From Mya arenaria (lineage: Eukaryota > Mollusca > Bivalvia > Myida > Myidae), in contig NC_069135.1 in the NCBI RefSeq assembly GCF_026914265.1, forward strand, positions 15,926,406 to 15,990,405: a stretch of DNA of 64,000 bases, in the 5' to 3' direction. Below are positions 36,701-49,869 of this stretch, piece after piece. The first letter of the stretch is position 1, and every line of letters starts with the position of its first letter. Under the pieces are notes generated by a model. That model had not been told where the DNA came from. It worked only from the letters and a program-made list of their open reading frames with translations, and searched no databases. The position numbers and the translations under genes were made by a program.

Positions 36701-39700
36701 GCGAAAAGAGCATGTCCTTTGTTCTAACATAGCTAACGTTGTCCCGTGGTGTATGCGGAATGAGCATGTCCTTTGTTCTAACATAGCTAACGATGTCCCG
36801 TAGTGCACGTCCTTTGTTCTAACGTAGCTAACGTTGTCCCGTGGTGTATGCGGAATGAGCACGTCCTTCGTTCTAACATAGCTTACGATGTCCCGTGATG
36901 TATGCGGAATGAGCACGGCCTTTGTTCTAACATAGCTGACGTTGTCCCGTGATGTATGCGGAATGAGCATGTCCTTTGTTCTAACATAGCTGACGATGTC
37001 CCGTGGTGTATGCGGAATGAGCATGTCCTTTGTTGTAACATAGCTAACCTTGTCCCGTGATGTATGCGGAATGAGCACGGCCTTTGTTCTAACATAGCTG
37101 ACGATGTCCCGTGGTGTATGCGGAATGAGCATGTCCTTTGTTCTAACATAGCTGACGATGTCCCGTGATGTATGCGGAATGAGCATGTCCTTTGTTCTAA
37201 CATAGCTGACGCTGTCCCGTGCTGTTTGCGGAATGAGCATGTCCTTTGTTGTAACATAGCTAACGTTGTCCCGTGATGTATGCGGAATGAGCACGGCCTT
37301 TGTTATGCGGAATGAGCACGGCCTTTGTCCTAACTTAGCTAATGTTTTCCCGTGGTGTATGCGGAATGAGCACGGCCTTTGTTCTAACTTAGCTAACGTT
37401 GTCCCGTGCTGTATGCGGATTGAGCACGTCCTTTGATCTTACATAGCTAACGTTGTCCCGTGCTGTATGCGAAAAGAGCACGTCCTTTGTTCAAACAAAG
37501 CTAACGGTGTCCCGTGCTGTATGCGAAATGAGCACGTCCTTTGTTCTAACATAGCTAACGTTGTCCCGTGCTGTATGCGAAAAGAGCACGTCCTTTGTTC
37601 TAGCATAGCTAACGTTGTCCCGTGCTGTATGCGGAATGAGCACGTCCTTTGTTCTAACATAGCTAACGTTGTCCCGTGCTGTATGCGAAAAGAGCACGTC
37701 CTTTGTTCAAACAAAGCTATCGGTGTCCCGTGATGTATGCGGAATGAGCACGTCCATTGTTCTAACATAGCTAACGTTGTCCCGTGCTGTACGCGGAATG
37801 AGCATGTCCTTTGCTCTAACATAGCTAACGTTGTCCCGTGGTGTATGCGAAAAGAGCACGTCCTTTGTTGTAACATAGCTAACGTTGTCCCTTGATGTAT
37901 GCGGAATGAGCATGTCCTTTGTTCTAACAAAGCTAACGGTGTCCCGTGATGTACGCGGAATGAGCATGTCCTTTGCTCTAACATAGCTAACGTTGTCCCG
38001 TGATGTATGCGAAAAGAGCACGTCCATTGTTCTAACATAGCTAACGTTGTCACGTGCTGTACGCGGAATGAGCATGTCCTTTGCTCTAACATAGCTAACG
38101 TTGTCCCGTGCTGTATGCGAAAAGAGCACGTCCTTTGTTGTAACATAGCTAACGTTGTCCCGTGGTGTATGCGGATTGAGCATGTCCTTTGTTCTAACAA
38201 AGCTAACGGTGTCCCGTGATGTATGCGGAATGAGCATGTCCTTTGTTCAAACATAGCTGACGATGTCCCGTGGTGTATGCGGAATGAGCATGTCCTTTGT
38301 TCTAACATAGCTAACGATGTCCCGTGATGTATGCGGAATTAGCATGTCCTTTGTTGTAACATAGCTAACGTTGTCCCGTGCTGTATGCGGAATGAGCACG
38401 GCCTTTGTTGTAACATAGCTAACGTTGTCCAGTGCTGTATGCGAAAAAAGCACGTCCTTTGTTCTAACATAGCTAACGTTGTCCCGTGATGTATGCGGAA
38501 TGAGCATGTCCTTTGTTCTAACATAGCTTACGATGTCCCGTTGTGCACGTCCTTTGTTCTCACATAGCTAACGTTGTCCCGTGCTGTATGCGAAAAGAGC
38601 ACGTCCTTTGTTCTAACATAGCTAACGTTGTCCCGTGGTGTATGCGGAATGAGCATGTCCTTTGTTCTAACATAGCTAACGATGTCCCGTAGTGCACGTC
38701 CTTTGTTCTAACATAGCTAACGTTGTCCCGTGGTGTATGCGGAATGAGCACGTCCTTCGTTCTAACATAGCTTACGATGTCCCGTGATGTATGCGGAATG
38801 AGCACGGCCTTTGTTCTAACATAGCTGACGTTGTCCCGTGATGTATGCGGAATGAGCATGTCCTTTGTTCTAACATAGCTGACGATGTCCCGTGGTGTAT
38901 GCGGAATGAGCATGTCCTTTGTTGTAACATAGCTAACGTTGTCCCGTGATGTATGCGGAATGAGCACGGCCTTTGTTCCAACATAGCTGACGATGTCCCG
39001 TGGTGTATGCGGAATGAGCATGTCCTTTGTTCTAACATAGCTGACGATGTCCCGTGATGTATGCGGAATGAGCATGTCCTTTGTTCTAACATAGCTGACG
39101 ATGTCCCGTGCTGTTTGCAGAATGAGCATGTCCTTTGTTGTAACATAGCTAACGTTGTCCCGTGATGTATGCGGAATGAGCACGGCCTTTGTTCTAACAT
39201 AGCTAACGATGTCCCGTGATGTATGCGGAGTGAGCATGTCCTTTGTTGTAACATAGCTAACGTTGTCCCGTGATGTATGCGGAATGAGCATGTCCTTTGT
39301 TCTAACATAGCTATGTTTTCCCGTGGTGTATGCGGAGTGAGCATATCCTTTGTTGTAACATAGCTAACGTTGTCCCGTGGTGTATGCGGAATGAGCATGT
39401 CCTTCGTTCTAACATAGCTAGCATATGCGTACGTATACGCGTGAGCTATATGCGGAATGCAATTAACAACGCCGTACAAATTCAGAGACTTTCACCTGAA
39501 GTATTTGAAATACAAATTGAAAAGTTGTTTTCACAAATAGACGTCAAAAGTGACAATATCCACGCCTCTGGGAGAAGTAACGGTATCCAATGTACAGTTA
39601 TGTGATTTTAGACTCCATAATAGTTTGATAACATTTGAATGTGGCTGATGGGTAAGGAAAGAATATGAAAAGAAGTATGCTGAAAACCCCATAACAAACA

Positions 39701-41339
39701 AGCCTTTTAGCCATAAAAAATGCAAAATATACAATTCAACGTACCATTTTAGTTGAATTAAAAACAAAAGCACAAACTGCAATTATAACTTATCTATAGT
39801 ACTTAAAGTTATTTGTTTGGAATATAAGTCATAAGGAATCAATACCCTTCCACATAATTATGGTAGTTAATGTATGTTATGGTAGTTATGGCCAGGTATC
39901 AACATTACATATGGTTGCCTATGGCTCGACGAAATGGCAAGCTCATTTGTTTATCGGGAATCTTAATGGACAGTCAGGTTGTTTTGGCTTTTCTTTTCAG
40001 ACGGAATGCCGAGACGAAGAGCGCCTTATCACAGAATCACAAGGCTGTGTAGCCAGCGACAGTTCCTCTTTCTGCAGGATTTGCCAGGACAACAGTGATA
40101 CCGAAGGTTGTAATGAAACTATTATAAGGCTAAATGTTGTCAGAAATTGGCATGTATGTAATTAAAAGATAATACGATACATTAATAATAAAGTTAAGAA
40201 AGCAGAAAACGCTCTGAGTATAATAAATGAATCCCTTTCAACCCATTGTTGTGCCTACCATGCGTGTATTTAACCGAGTTACCTATTGTTAAAAACTCCA
40301 TCTTCAAGAAAAATCTGAGGCCGGCAGAACGTCGGAAAAGCTCCGTCGCCAATAGATTGTAACCAAACGGGGAACAAAAGGCAAGTATTTCTGCTTCTAT
40401 ATTCACAAAATGCTTTAACGCAATATGTAACGGATACATGAACATCCTATAGTTGAATGAATTTTGTTTCTATGCAGAGCACTTGTCGACGACGCGATGC
40501 GGATGTAAGGGCCAGCTGTCGCGCGTTCACCGGAGCTGCCTCCTTGAATGGGTCCGGTATAAGGGTTCAAACAAATGCGAGATATGCGCGCACACTTTCA
40601 CAGGGGTTCTGCCGCCCGCCTCTGGCTTGGACCATAACCAGATAGACGTAGGTGCTACTGATGTCATAATTTGTTTTTAAACGCGAGCGCGCACTTTACT
40701 GTTAAATAACTTCAGTTAAGGAAGTATCCACCCAAATTTAAGTAATTTATTAAATGACAATCCAACTCCCAACTTATAGCTTACCTTTTTCAAGAATAGG
40801 ATCAAAGAAAGAGGTGAACTGTTTAATTGTACATTTACTTGTGCCACTCATCATACACACAGTAAAATAAGATGGTGGTGAAGAAAACATTATTTAAACG
40901 CATGCTGTTTTCCCTTTCAAAAATACAGAGAAATTAATTGCAGGCTATCGAAGCCGTACAGGCAGATCTGGCTCAGTACCAGCCGCTCTCCCGTCGGAAG
41001 AGGACGACGGTCGGTGGCGTCATCCTCTTCCTCGCCATCGTGACAATCGTCACTGGCGTGCTGACCGTCGGCGCTGAGGACGAGTTCCGGCGGACGGCCG
41101 CGGACCCCTGGGGCACTGACATGGAATTGCGGAAGGCGCACATGATGCTCTCCATCTGCCTCTCCTTCCTATTCTTTTGCGTGACCTTGACCATTGGGTT
41201 GATTGTCGTGTGGCTGGTACTGGAGTTGTACTTCTACATGAACCGTCGGCGGATTTATGCCCGAACCGCTGCCCGATTTTTACAGGAGGCCCGACGCAGG
41301 TCGACAACGGCACAAAATTCGGGATCCACTGCTGTCTGA
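33701..41339 (+). CDS. MARCH-type RING-CH membrane E3 ubiquitin ligase
   Basis: Four exons: 33701-33802 (or 33820), 40001-40106, 40478-40647 and 40944-41339 (TGA); about 257 aa. Phases agree at all junctions. Exons 2-3 form a C4HC3 RING-CH domain: FCRIC (C59, C62), RCGC (C77, C79), VHRSC (H87, C90) and CEIC (C103, C106). Exon 4 encodes two membrane helices (VGGVILFLAIVTIVTGVLTV, and from LSICLSFLFFCVTLTIGLIV into the VVWLVLELYFY end), then a basic Arg-rich cytosolic tail. MARCH ligases ubiquitinate membrane proteins and control their trafficking. Length and layout fit the MARCH2/3-like group, but orthology is not certain. Exon 1 (Ser/Thr/Glu-rich, no domain) is assigned by phase and strand only, because 6.2 kb of mostly minisatellite intron separates it from exon 2. 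An 8-codon upstream ORF (ATG 33686) overlaps the start. AATAAA follows at 41450. Confidence 0.85.
34510..39440. repeat. 54-bp minisatellite, about 88 copies, with a 1.9-kb higher-order duplication, in MARCH intron 1
   Basis: Unit: GTCCCGTGCTGTATGCGGAA, then TGAGCACGTCCTTTGTTCTA, then ACATAGCTAACGTT. Units at the left edge (34510-34730) and the last units (39400-39440) are diverged; the interior is homogeneous. A rare truncated unit ('ttgttatgcggaatgagcac') occurs at about 35371 and 37301, and the downstream order of unit variants (GTGCACGTCC short units, GCGAAAAGAGC units, ACGCGGAAT units) repeats with an offset of about 1.84-1.93 kb. Two tandem superblocks are therefore present. Confidence 0.95.
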
Positions 41340-41449
41340 GCTCTTCCAACGTAGTATGGTTCATGATGAAATGAATGAGAACGAGTCTCAATTTAATCCC
41401 GCAGCCAGCTATGTTTATGTATTATCTCAAGTCGAATAGAAAAAAATGG

Positions 41450-41455
41450 AATAAA
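41450..41455 (+). terminator. poly(A) signal of the MARCH gene
   Basis: AATAAA 111 bases after the MARCH stop codon, same strand. Confidence 0.65.
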
Positions 41456-41644
41456 ACAAATGTAAGACAATAAGTTGTTAATGGTATAGTTGATTTTTAG
41501 GGAAAGACACCGGACCGCTGTCGTTTTGCATGAAATATTAACACCGTCTAATTGATATATTCAAGCTATTCAACATAATTGGTTTATGCAACATGGAATT
41601 ATACCTGAATTAATTCAATTATATTCGAGCTTTAAAACACATGG

Positions 41645-42125
41645 TTTAGTTTTCAACGTTATTCAACTTCCATCAAATAATTCATAAAGCAAAATGCTCA
41701 TATTTTTCCATTATCTGTCGTAAAATTAAACTGGTCTTGTTTTATTTCGAGGACTAAGTTTTCATAAGGCCGATTACATTGACCTTTGGCCTACTCGGCC
41801 ATTTTTAGGTATACTGGTCAACGGTAAACTACCAATGAAATTCAACGGACCCAGGTCAAATAATTATCAAGTAATTATGCAGACAAAGTTTCCATAAAAC
41901 TGTTGACCTCAAAAATCAAAATATCTAGATCATCTATATAATTATAAACTTATGAAGGCATTAACCTGCTTAAGTGCCATGGTCCTAGTTTTGCTTTAAA
42001 CGTTAACTTCCATTAAATAAATAATAAAGCAAAATGCTCATATTTTTCCATTTTCTGTCGTATAATTTAGGTCTCGTGTTATTTTTAGGACTAAGTGTTC
42101 ATAAAATTGTTGACTGTGACCTTTG
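41645..42125 (+). repeat. two direct copies of an about 120-bp repeat
   Basis: AAAGCAAAATGCTCATATTT followed by TTCCATT-TCTGTCGTA occurs at about 41686 and 42028, each preceded by an ACTTCCAT-AAATAA block and followed by TTTCATAA/TTCATAA and a TGACCTTTG word. The offset is about 343 bases. No coding. Confidence 0.75.
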
Positions 42126-42359
42126 TTTTTACTCTTGTTATTTCATTTAGTTCGATTGTGTGGAACACTGAAAGCTAGATGAATCCTGCTCGTGTCCGTT
42201 TTCTGTGTAGAAACATGCAGGGGTCGATTTTTCAAAACTTTTTAAGTCTGTTAGATCACAAAGTTTTTGTAAATGCTTTCAATAAGTTAAAGAACATTTT
42301 CATTTTTCTCTCTGTTCTGAAGTTTCGAGTTTTAGCCCGCTCTATATTCCAAATAAAAC

Positions 42360-42590
42360 GTAAGCGCGCATAGGGCTGGAACACAAATTCAACGTCATTT
42401 CAGAAAAACCGCCTTACCGCATACAATTTGACGCGCTTTTCTGAAAACAACAACAACAATTCACTGTTATTTTATATCCTTTTTAGACATAAAATAAAAA
42501 TATAATTTTTTTTGTTTCAGCGTAAGATTGCTATGCCACTCTTAAGTGCTCACTCGGTAAAATATATTAACATCTTACACTACAACAAAA
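42360..42590 (-). repeat. dispersed repeat, inverted partner of 32355-32660
   Basis: See the entry at 32355. The left edge here reads CGCGCATAGGGCTGGAACAC and the right edge TCGGTAAAATATATTAACAT. Confidence 0.75.
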
Positions 42591-45050
42591 AATTATCCTC
42601 TTTATGAAGCAAGCCGTTCATATTTTACTAAATTTATTTTCATAATAAAAAGTACATTTGATTGCACGACACAGTGTTACAAATCATGGATTTCTGGAAC
42701 TAGATTCAAAGTGGAATGCTTTATATCACAGAAAATGTACATATTGTCCAGCAATGTTAACAGTTGATTTAACACTGAATGGTCAAATATTACATCAAAA
42801 CTATTACTGATATCATACCATTATACACACCAGTCATGATAAAATCATAGTTTTGTTTTAGTCAAAATGTGATTCAAACACCAAATCAAAAAATATCAAA
42901 ACAAAATACAGGCACAATCATAAACGCAAATAATATGTGGAGTAACAGACAAAAGAAGTAAATGCAATTCTGATTACCAAAATGAGTGTGAAACCATTAT
43001 CGACGGAGAACACAGGAACAGTATGAATACATTACATTGAAATAACAAAATGTGATTTAAGTCTCTTCCACCAATCAATAATTTTCGTTTAAATCATATA
43101 AATCATATTCTAATTAACTGAGTAGCCCCTTTGACTCTAACTGGTAAACATTTACAGTCAGGTCAAGAAATCAGGAATTTAAGTGATCTGAATACCTAAT
43201 GTTAAAGGTAAACATTATTATAGGAAATCTTTTCATATCATGGTCAAGCTTACAAGTAATGTCTCTACAAAAGGAACTATTTGGAATGAATATACAAGTA
43301 ATGTTTACTTAAAATGATTCTTAATGTAACCTTGACCTATGTCCTACTGAAGGACCTCCACAGATCCTAAATAAATGTAACCTTTACCTTTGTTCTACTG
43401 AAGGACTCTCACAAATACTTTTATTTTTTATACAGTATAATGGTGTGGGTTTTTTACCAGTTATCTGTTCAAGTGACAGTTATACAACTTAACAAGTAAT
43501 ATTCACTGTCTTCAAAGAAAGAAACTTTTCTCACAAATAATTGGTAGGACAATATAAAGCAAAACATGTCAATTTCTAACAAGAGCCATCCCAGGTTGTG
43601 ATAAGGGCCATGAATGACAGCGTGTTTGACAAGGGAGGCAATTTGAGGCATTCTCAAAGTCAACCAGGGTTACTATGCAATATGGGCCATTCAGTAAAAT
43701 GTTGCTCATACTCTTCCATGATATTCATTTTATCTGAGATTTTCAATTAGTATAAGAAGTTCTTACATTCAATACACTTATAAAATAATTATGATGAATA
43801 CATAAGGGGTTTTGATGTATGTTCAAAAGTATGGTTCAAAGAATCTTAAGCTCATGCACTATATACAAGTTTACATTATCATCTGTTCCAAGCAAGTTAC
43901 ATCAATAAAGGTTTTTTAAACATAATGAAAATGAAAGGAGGTAATATTGGGCCAGTGCTAAAAAAAGTCATTTCTTAACTTAAGAAAAGTATGCAATTTT
44001 GATAAAATTATTGAAACTGAAGTATTTCAGATATTATAGAGTACCATATGCTAAGAAAATTACCCAAGTTGTGAAATGTCTTAACATGTTTTATGAATAC
44101 CACCCCAGTTCTACCAATGGGTACAAATACAAATTGCAGTAAACTTCATTAATTTTGAGCATTCATTTTCTTCCTTCAATATTTTAGGCAACATACTTGA
44201 AAGTGTTGAGAGGAAGTTTGGGATAAAAAGAACAGTTGGGTTGTGCATAAGTCCCTACATTACCAATGACAAATCCTTTTAGTTTATCATATCATGGAGG
44301 GCAATTAGGTAAATATGGATTACCATCTATTCACAAATCGAAGTTGGAGTACTCATCATAAAAAGGGTAATATTTTTGCAAGTTTGAAGTTGTTATCTCC
44401 AATGGTTTGAAAGTTATAAAACAAATGTGGATGGAGTGGTGAACAGACAGCATGATTACTATAGGCCACTTGCAAGGCCCTTAAAAGAAGCTAGCTATGG
44501 CGCAGAGCAAATTGACAAAGCATCTACAATGTTAAGTCTTTTGCCTTCGAGTTTTACAGACTCAATATTAAGAACATTACAAAATAGCAGAGCAAAAATA
44601 TGCATTGAGAATGAGCATTTAAATGGATCACAATGGCAATGATTATAATTGGTGTAAGCATGACATTAAACAAACAATCAACAATAAACAAGTATCTACA
44701 ATGCTAGTTCATACATGTAATATAATATATATATATAATGTATACACAGTATACAGTTATTGAATGGTTGAGATCTATTGTGGGAACACTATAAAAATAT
44801 ATTCACTTAAGTTACAATGTGATTCTGTTTAATATATCACAACTTAGTCAATTTACCAAAAATATTAGAAATAAAAATAATAAGGCAACATAACAATTGA
44901 CGTAAAAGACTGATTAATTATAAACTCGATATAAAATAAAGTAGCCTTTGCTTTTTTATGTCTAAAATATCTTAATTTGTTTAACATAATTAAAATAAAT
45001 GTTCTTAAGAATGAATATTTTAGACAAAAAGCCATGTAAATCAAATAGTG
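42591..45050. other. AT-rich region downstream of the fucosidase gene
   Basis: No coding exon seen on either strand. Part is probably 3' UTR of the minus-strand fucosidase gene, but I could not pick its poly(A) site with confidence. A short (TA)n run is near 44727. Confidence 0.5.
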
Positions 45051-45051
45051 T

Positions 45052-45140
45052 TCAGTGTGGGAAACCTCCAGCCAGTAATGGGGATACATGTAGTTTTTCT
45101 CTAAGTGTAGGAAACATCTGGCCAGTAATGTGGATGTGGA
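45052..45140. repeat. 50-bp tandem duplication of the fucosidase CDS end
   Basis: The plus strand at 45052-45090 (tcagtgtgggaaacctccag, then ccagtaatggggatacatg) aligns with 45102-45140 (taagtgtaggaaacatctgg, then ccagtaatgtggatgtgga) at an offset of 50 bases. The right copy is the last 12 codons and stop of the fucosidase; the left copy lies just past the stop and could encode PHYWLEVSHT against [10 protein letters not shown] in the gene. Confidence 0.85.
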
Positions 45141-48100
45141 GGCTTATTCACATTAAACTTGGGCATCCTCATTGGCTCCTTCCTCTGTTTCTGTATCAGT
45201 CCCTCAAGCTGAAACACCCAGGCCCACTGACAGGGGAGCTCACTAGGAGCCAGTGAGGGAAGTGAGATAATCATGCCTTGTCCAACAGCTGGTGCCCAGC
45301 TCAGTTTATGCTGGTATCCTAAGAGAGAGACGACTGTTGTCTGTTTTGATGGGAACGGGGAATGAAGGTAGAGGGAGTTGTTTCTAGGCCAGGACAAAGA
45401 GATGGCGTATACGATGTTTTGGTCTTCAGTGATGCGGTTTGTGTACCTGAAAAATATTATAAAGTTAATGCATGATGCTGAGGTGAACAACCAGCTAACT
45501 GAACCTGAGTTAGTATCATATTGATCATGTTCATGAACTTGGATAATCACCAACATACTGTAATTGCTTTATTATATGACTCAGATTTAGACGGGCGTTT
45601 AAAACATGTGAACATGTACCACAGATATTTGATTACAAACTTCAATACTACTTTATATAACTTACTAATACAGAACACCTTGTATCAGTGTAAAAACAAG
45701 ACAGCCATGGAGTAAATACCAACATTCTTTTCAAGTCTAACGAAGGACATAACAATTATTAAATGCAGAATTATTGACCATGCCGTACAAAGTCATGTCC
45801 ATATTGTCTCTGTCAACATATATACCATGCTATTTAAATATCTTGAAAGTTTGTTTGGGAGTTATGACCAAGGTTAACATAAATGTTTCGCACAACACTG
45901 ACGACGATGTAATAATATACAAACTAATAAAAAATCTCCAAACATCACTTTTTGAAGGCAGTCTTTACCAGACATCTCCATTTATTGAATCATTCTGATA
46001 GGTCCAAGGTCGGGTGCTGAATATGGCCTCCCCATTCACTGATAACCACTGGCCAAGCTTGGCAAGTTTGTCCTGCATCAGCGGGTCAATTATCCCATCA
46101 TGACGAGGGCCAACATTCAGCAACATGTTTCCGCCACAGCTGAAGTGTTTGCATAAGGATGAAAAACAAAATATAAAAAAGTTTATAAATGTAATCTAAT
46201 TGCTGGATACAATGCTTTAACCTGGACATACCATACAATACCTTTCACACACACAATACAGTCATACCGATATATTAATAACTTAAGGTTTAAAGATAAC
46301 TTGAAAATAATATATCTTATTTTGTATGGTGGAAGGTACACAGTACAAATATAATACAACAAATATATACAAACTCATACCTAACAGTTTTTACAAATGT
46401 CTCAATCAGCTGGTCCATGGTCAGGTAGTCGGACAGGCGGGCGTTTCTACGATAACCCCAGGAGTACTTGTCTAGCGTCATTGCGTTCTCCCACTTGTGG
46501 TTTATTAGATGACCTGCATTAAGGACATCCTCTTTATTTATATGTATTTTCTAATCTTCCCTATATTATAAGAAAAATAAATATTTTCATTTATAAAAAA
46601 TCGTAAGGACAGAAATCTTCCATCAAATAATATCTTGACAAAAGTGTACATTTATTGACCATTGTACTTTTGATATTTAAGATAGCCTTCATTTAACAAC
46701 ATCACAGTTACCTGGGTTGAATCGGTCACCACATGTGAAGAAGCCTCCATGTTTACACCCTATTCCATTTCCCCAACGGTCGTTGATAACAATGGTGTCT
46801 TTCACTGGACTAAAAATACAATGATATTATCATTACCAAAAGATCTTGCATTTCGTAGTCCTACAATTATTGATAAACTAAACATTTGAATCATGTAATA
46901 GATGATCAATCAAGAGTGACCCACAACAAAAACCATCCATTCTCTGTTGTTTTTTCATGATCACTAGGAGGAAATTATCATTAAGTTTTTTTAAATGTCC
47001 ACCACATTATAGTTCATTAAACATAACCTGTCATTGTAGAGCCAGGCTATGAACTCCTTTGCCTTCCAGTATTCATCTGTTCCTTCCCAGTCCCCGTCTG
47101 ACCATAAAATCTCTGGAAGATAACGGTTTGTTATTTCGTACCACTCTGGCAGTGTCTTGAACTGAAACATTGAAAAAGGGATCCATGTCATATGAAGTTG
47201 ATTAAAACTCAGAATGCATCATGCATAAGGCAATTTATACATATATGCAAATACCTTTAATAGCAATGAATACAGGTTAGTTTATTACTCACTTTTAATA
47301 GGAATAAAAATAAAAACTCTCACTGCCACTTAACCCATTTTGTATCATTATCTACTCTGACAACCCATTTTGTAACTATATCTACTCAACCCATTTTGTA
47401 ACATTATCTATTCAACCCATTTTGTAACAATATCTACTCAACCCATTTTGTAACAATATCTATTCAACCCATTTTGTAACAATATCTATTCAACCCATTT
47501 TGTAACAATATCTACTCAACCCATCTTGTAACATTATCTACTCAACCCATTTTGTAACTATATCTACTTAACCCATTTTGTAACTATATCTACTCAACCC
47601 ATTTTGTAACATTATATATTCAACCCATCTTGTAACAATATCTACTCAACCCATTTTGTAACAATATCTATTCATCTACTCAACCCATTTTGTAACTATA
47701 TCTATTTACAACAACACTTTGTATATAATTGAAGGACATTCATAATTTTTGCATTTTGAAGACAATGGCAATATTAATGCGTCAAAATGTGGAGGCATAA
47801 AATATGCTGTGTTCAAGAAAGTTGAACTAACCCAGAGGTCAATAATGTTCAGCAATAACAGAATTTAAGGTAAAACTGTACTAGATAGAAACAATGGCAA
47901 CATTTATAAACAAGCACAAACCTTAACAAAGTCATCGGTAGTGAGATTGGTGGCCTTATCTTTCAGGAACAGAGGGTTGAACCACTCATACTGGGAGTGA
48001 TACAGACCAAAATGCATGTTGGTTCGTTCCTTGATAGACTCTGCCAGCTCACCTGTAAGGAGTTTACATGTAAATGCATGAAAACAAGCCTAGTTGATGA

Positions 48101-49869
48101 CAAATCTCAAGACAGCAGTGTTGAGGTAACTGAAGAAAGTAAACACACTCAAAAAGAATGCCAGTACATAGTGTAACAAGTATTGACAGAAGCATTGTAT
48201 ATCCAGACCATATCTCAGAGACAAAATAACATAACTTGTATTTGCTTTGTTTATTTGCTTTAATAACAAGAAAACCTTTTGTGATTATTTTTTGCTGAAA
48301 ACACAAAAAAGGTTGCTTATTTTTTTAATTTTATTGCATTTTCTGAAAAACATGTGTGGTAAATCAACTTTCTAATGTTTACTACTACAAGCCAAGGTTG
48401 TATATGGCTGTAGAAATCATAATTGTGAGATAAAGCTATGATGCATGATTTAATTTTCATTCAATAAATCATTGACCACATAATAAAGTTCATGATGTTT
48501 ACACATAATAATATAAACATATAAAATGAATGCATACATATATGATCAGATAAAATGGTCTATGATCATTGTTGGAACAAAATGCTAAGAAATTATGCTT
48601 TACCAATAATGTCCCTTTTTGGTCCTACATCCATAGAGTTCCACCCAAATGAGTATCGTGAAGCATAGTTGGAATACCCTTCATGATGTTTACTGACAAA
48701 CACCAAGTATCTGTAGTGCAAAAATATCTTATTTAATAACATTGTACTTGTGTGCTAATAACATGTTAATAAATACTGCCATCCCAAGTTCAAACATTAT
48801 CAATAATTTAAAGTGCAAAAAATATTCATTTTTACACACATATCTTAAAGCAGTTTCAGTAATGAAACAGGCTTCCACATCTCTTTTTCATGATAGGCCA
48901 TTAAATTAAATTTTTGCATGTGTCATTGAGGTCATTGTGTTTAGTTAGTTTTTTTTATCAGTGACAACATGAAACAATTTCATTTTAAATTTGCTATTTA
49001 CCATCGAAGTTCTCAATGTGCTCATCATTATTTAAGCTCTAGAATAAGATTTTATAAATAGCAATACAGAAATAGGCATGACAGCATTCATTACTTTACC
49101 AAGTTATAATTATTTATTATAAGTGTTGATTTCAAATTTGCATTATAATAAATTATTCTTATTGAAGTGGTACATTTGGACTTCAATTATTTTTAAAGGA
49201 TAATTTCCAATAATAATAATAGTATAGAGTTAGATATAACTTGTATTTCCAACAGCCTTGCTGTTGAGCTAGCTTTTTTAGCAATGCAGTTGCAATGTCA
49301 ACTTTGGGTCGAAAGGTACAAGGTTAAAACCCCTGTTCAGACATACACTTTTCTTTCACTTTAATGGTGTCAGAAGTAATATTGTTGCATGAAATGGAAT
49401 TGGGCTGTAACAGAACATGTACGGGTCATTACATCCAGGTTTATAATGATGCAAATATGATGGTGACTGCAAGTGAAAAGGTACATGGTTCAATAAAAAT
49501 TCATGCCACTGACATTACACCTTACCTTGCACCTGAGGAGTTGAAAATATCTGCCCATTGATCAGCAATAAAGAACTCAGCCGAAAAGTCTTTGGCAAAG
49601 TCTTGATAGGTGAAGTCAGGTTTGTAATTCTCCCTCATAAATTCTTCAATACCTGGGAGTTTTTGATGTTGCCAGTTTTCCCAAAACCATTCAGAGGAAT
49701 AGCTCGGTACAGAAAAAACGCCCCAGTGGACAAATATACCGAGTTTGGATTCATCATACCACGAAGGTATTGGTCTTGAGTCTATACTTTTCCATGTTGG
49801 ATCATACTTCGCATAACAATCAACAAAGAATAAGAATTGAAACAGGAAAGTAATCATGACAGCCGCCAT
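45101..49869 (-). CDS. FUCA1: alpha-L-fucosidase (glycoside hydrolase family 29)
   Basis: Removes terminal alpha-L-fucose from glycans, in the lysosome or extracellularly. Eight exons: 49869-49526, 48710-48604, 48052-47922, 47161-47028, 46809-46712, 46513-46381, 46139-45969 and 45446-45101 (TAG); 1464 nt, 487 aa, near the 466 aa of human FUCA1. All junctions are GT-AG in phase. Residues 1-20 are a signal peptide ending DCYA. Landmarks: [14 protein letters not shown] (44-57), KHHEGY, the nucleophile motif ILWSDGDWE with Asp216 (human Asp225), YNDSPVKD and NDRWG, then [19 protein letters not shown] with the acid/base Glu280 (human Glu289), and [14 protein letters not shown]. The C-terminal exon is the beta-sandwich domain. 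Both catalytic residues are present, so the enzyme should be active. It could equally be a FUCA2-type paralogue. Intron 3 holds a 26-bp minisatellite. ATG context is GAGCCATT-free and clean: GATGGCGGCT. Confidence 0.96.
47322..47708. repeat. 26-bp minisatellite, about 14 copies, in fucosidase intron 3
   Basis: Unit: CAACCCATTTTGTAACAATA followed by TCTACT. The left-hand units are separated by diverged spacers. It lies between the exon ending at 47922 and the exon starting at 47161. Confidence 0.93.

Noticed and set aside
34667-39479. Long repetitive frames (18-residue units, MLEQRTCSFRIHHGTTLA type)
   Set aside because: Translation of the 54-bp array in several frames; the region is intron 1 of the MARCH gene.
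49255-49335. Possible tRNA-derived SINE head (TAGCAATGCAG ... AGGTTAAAACCC)
   Set aside because: The A- and B-box matches are too weak, and no tail or second copy was seen in the window.
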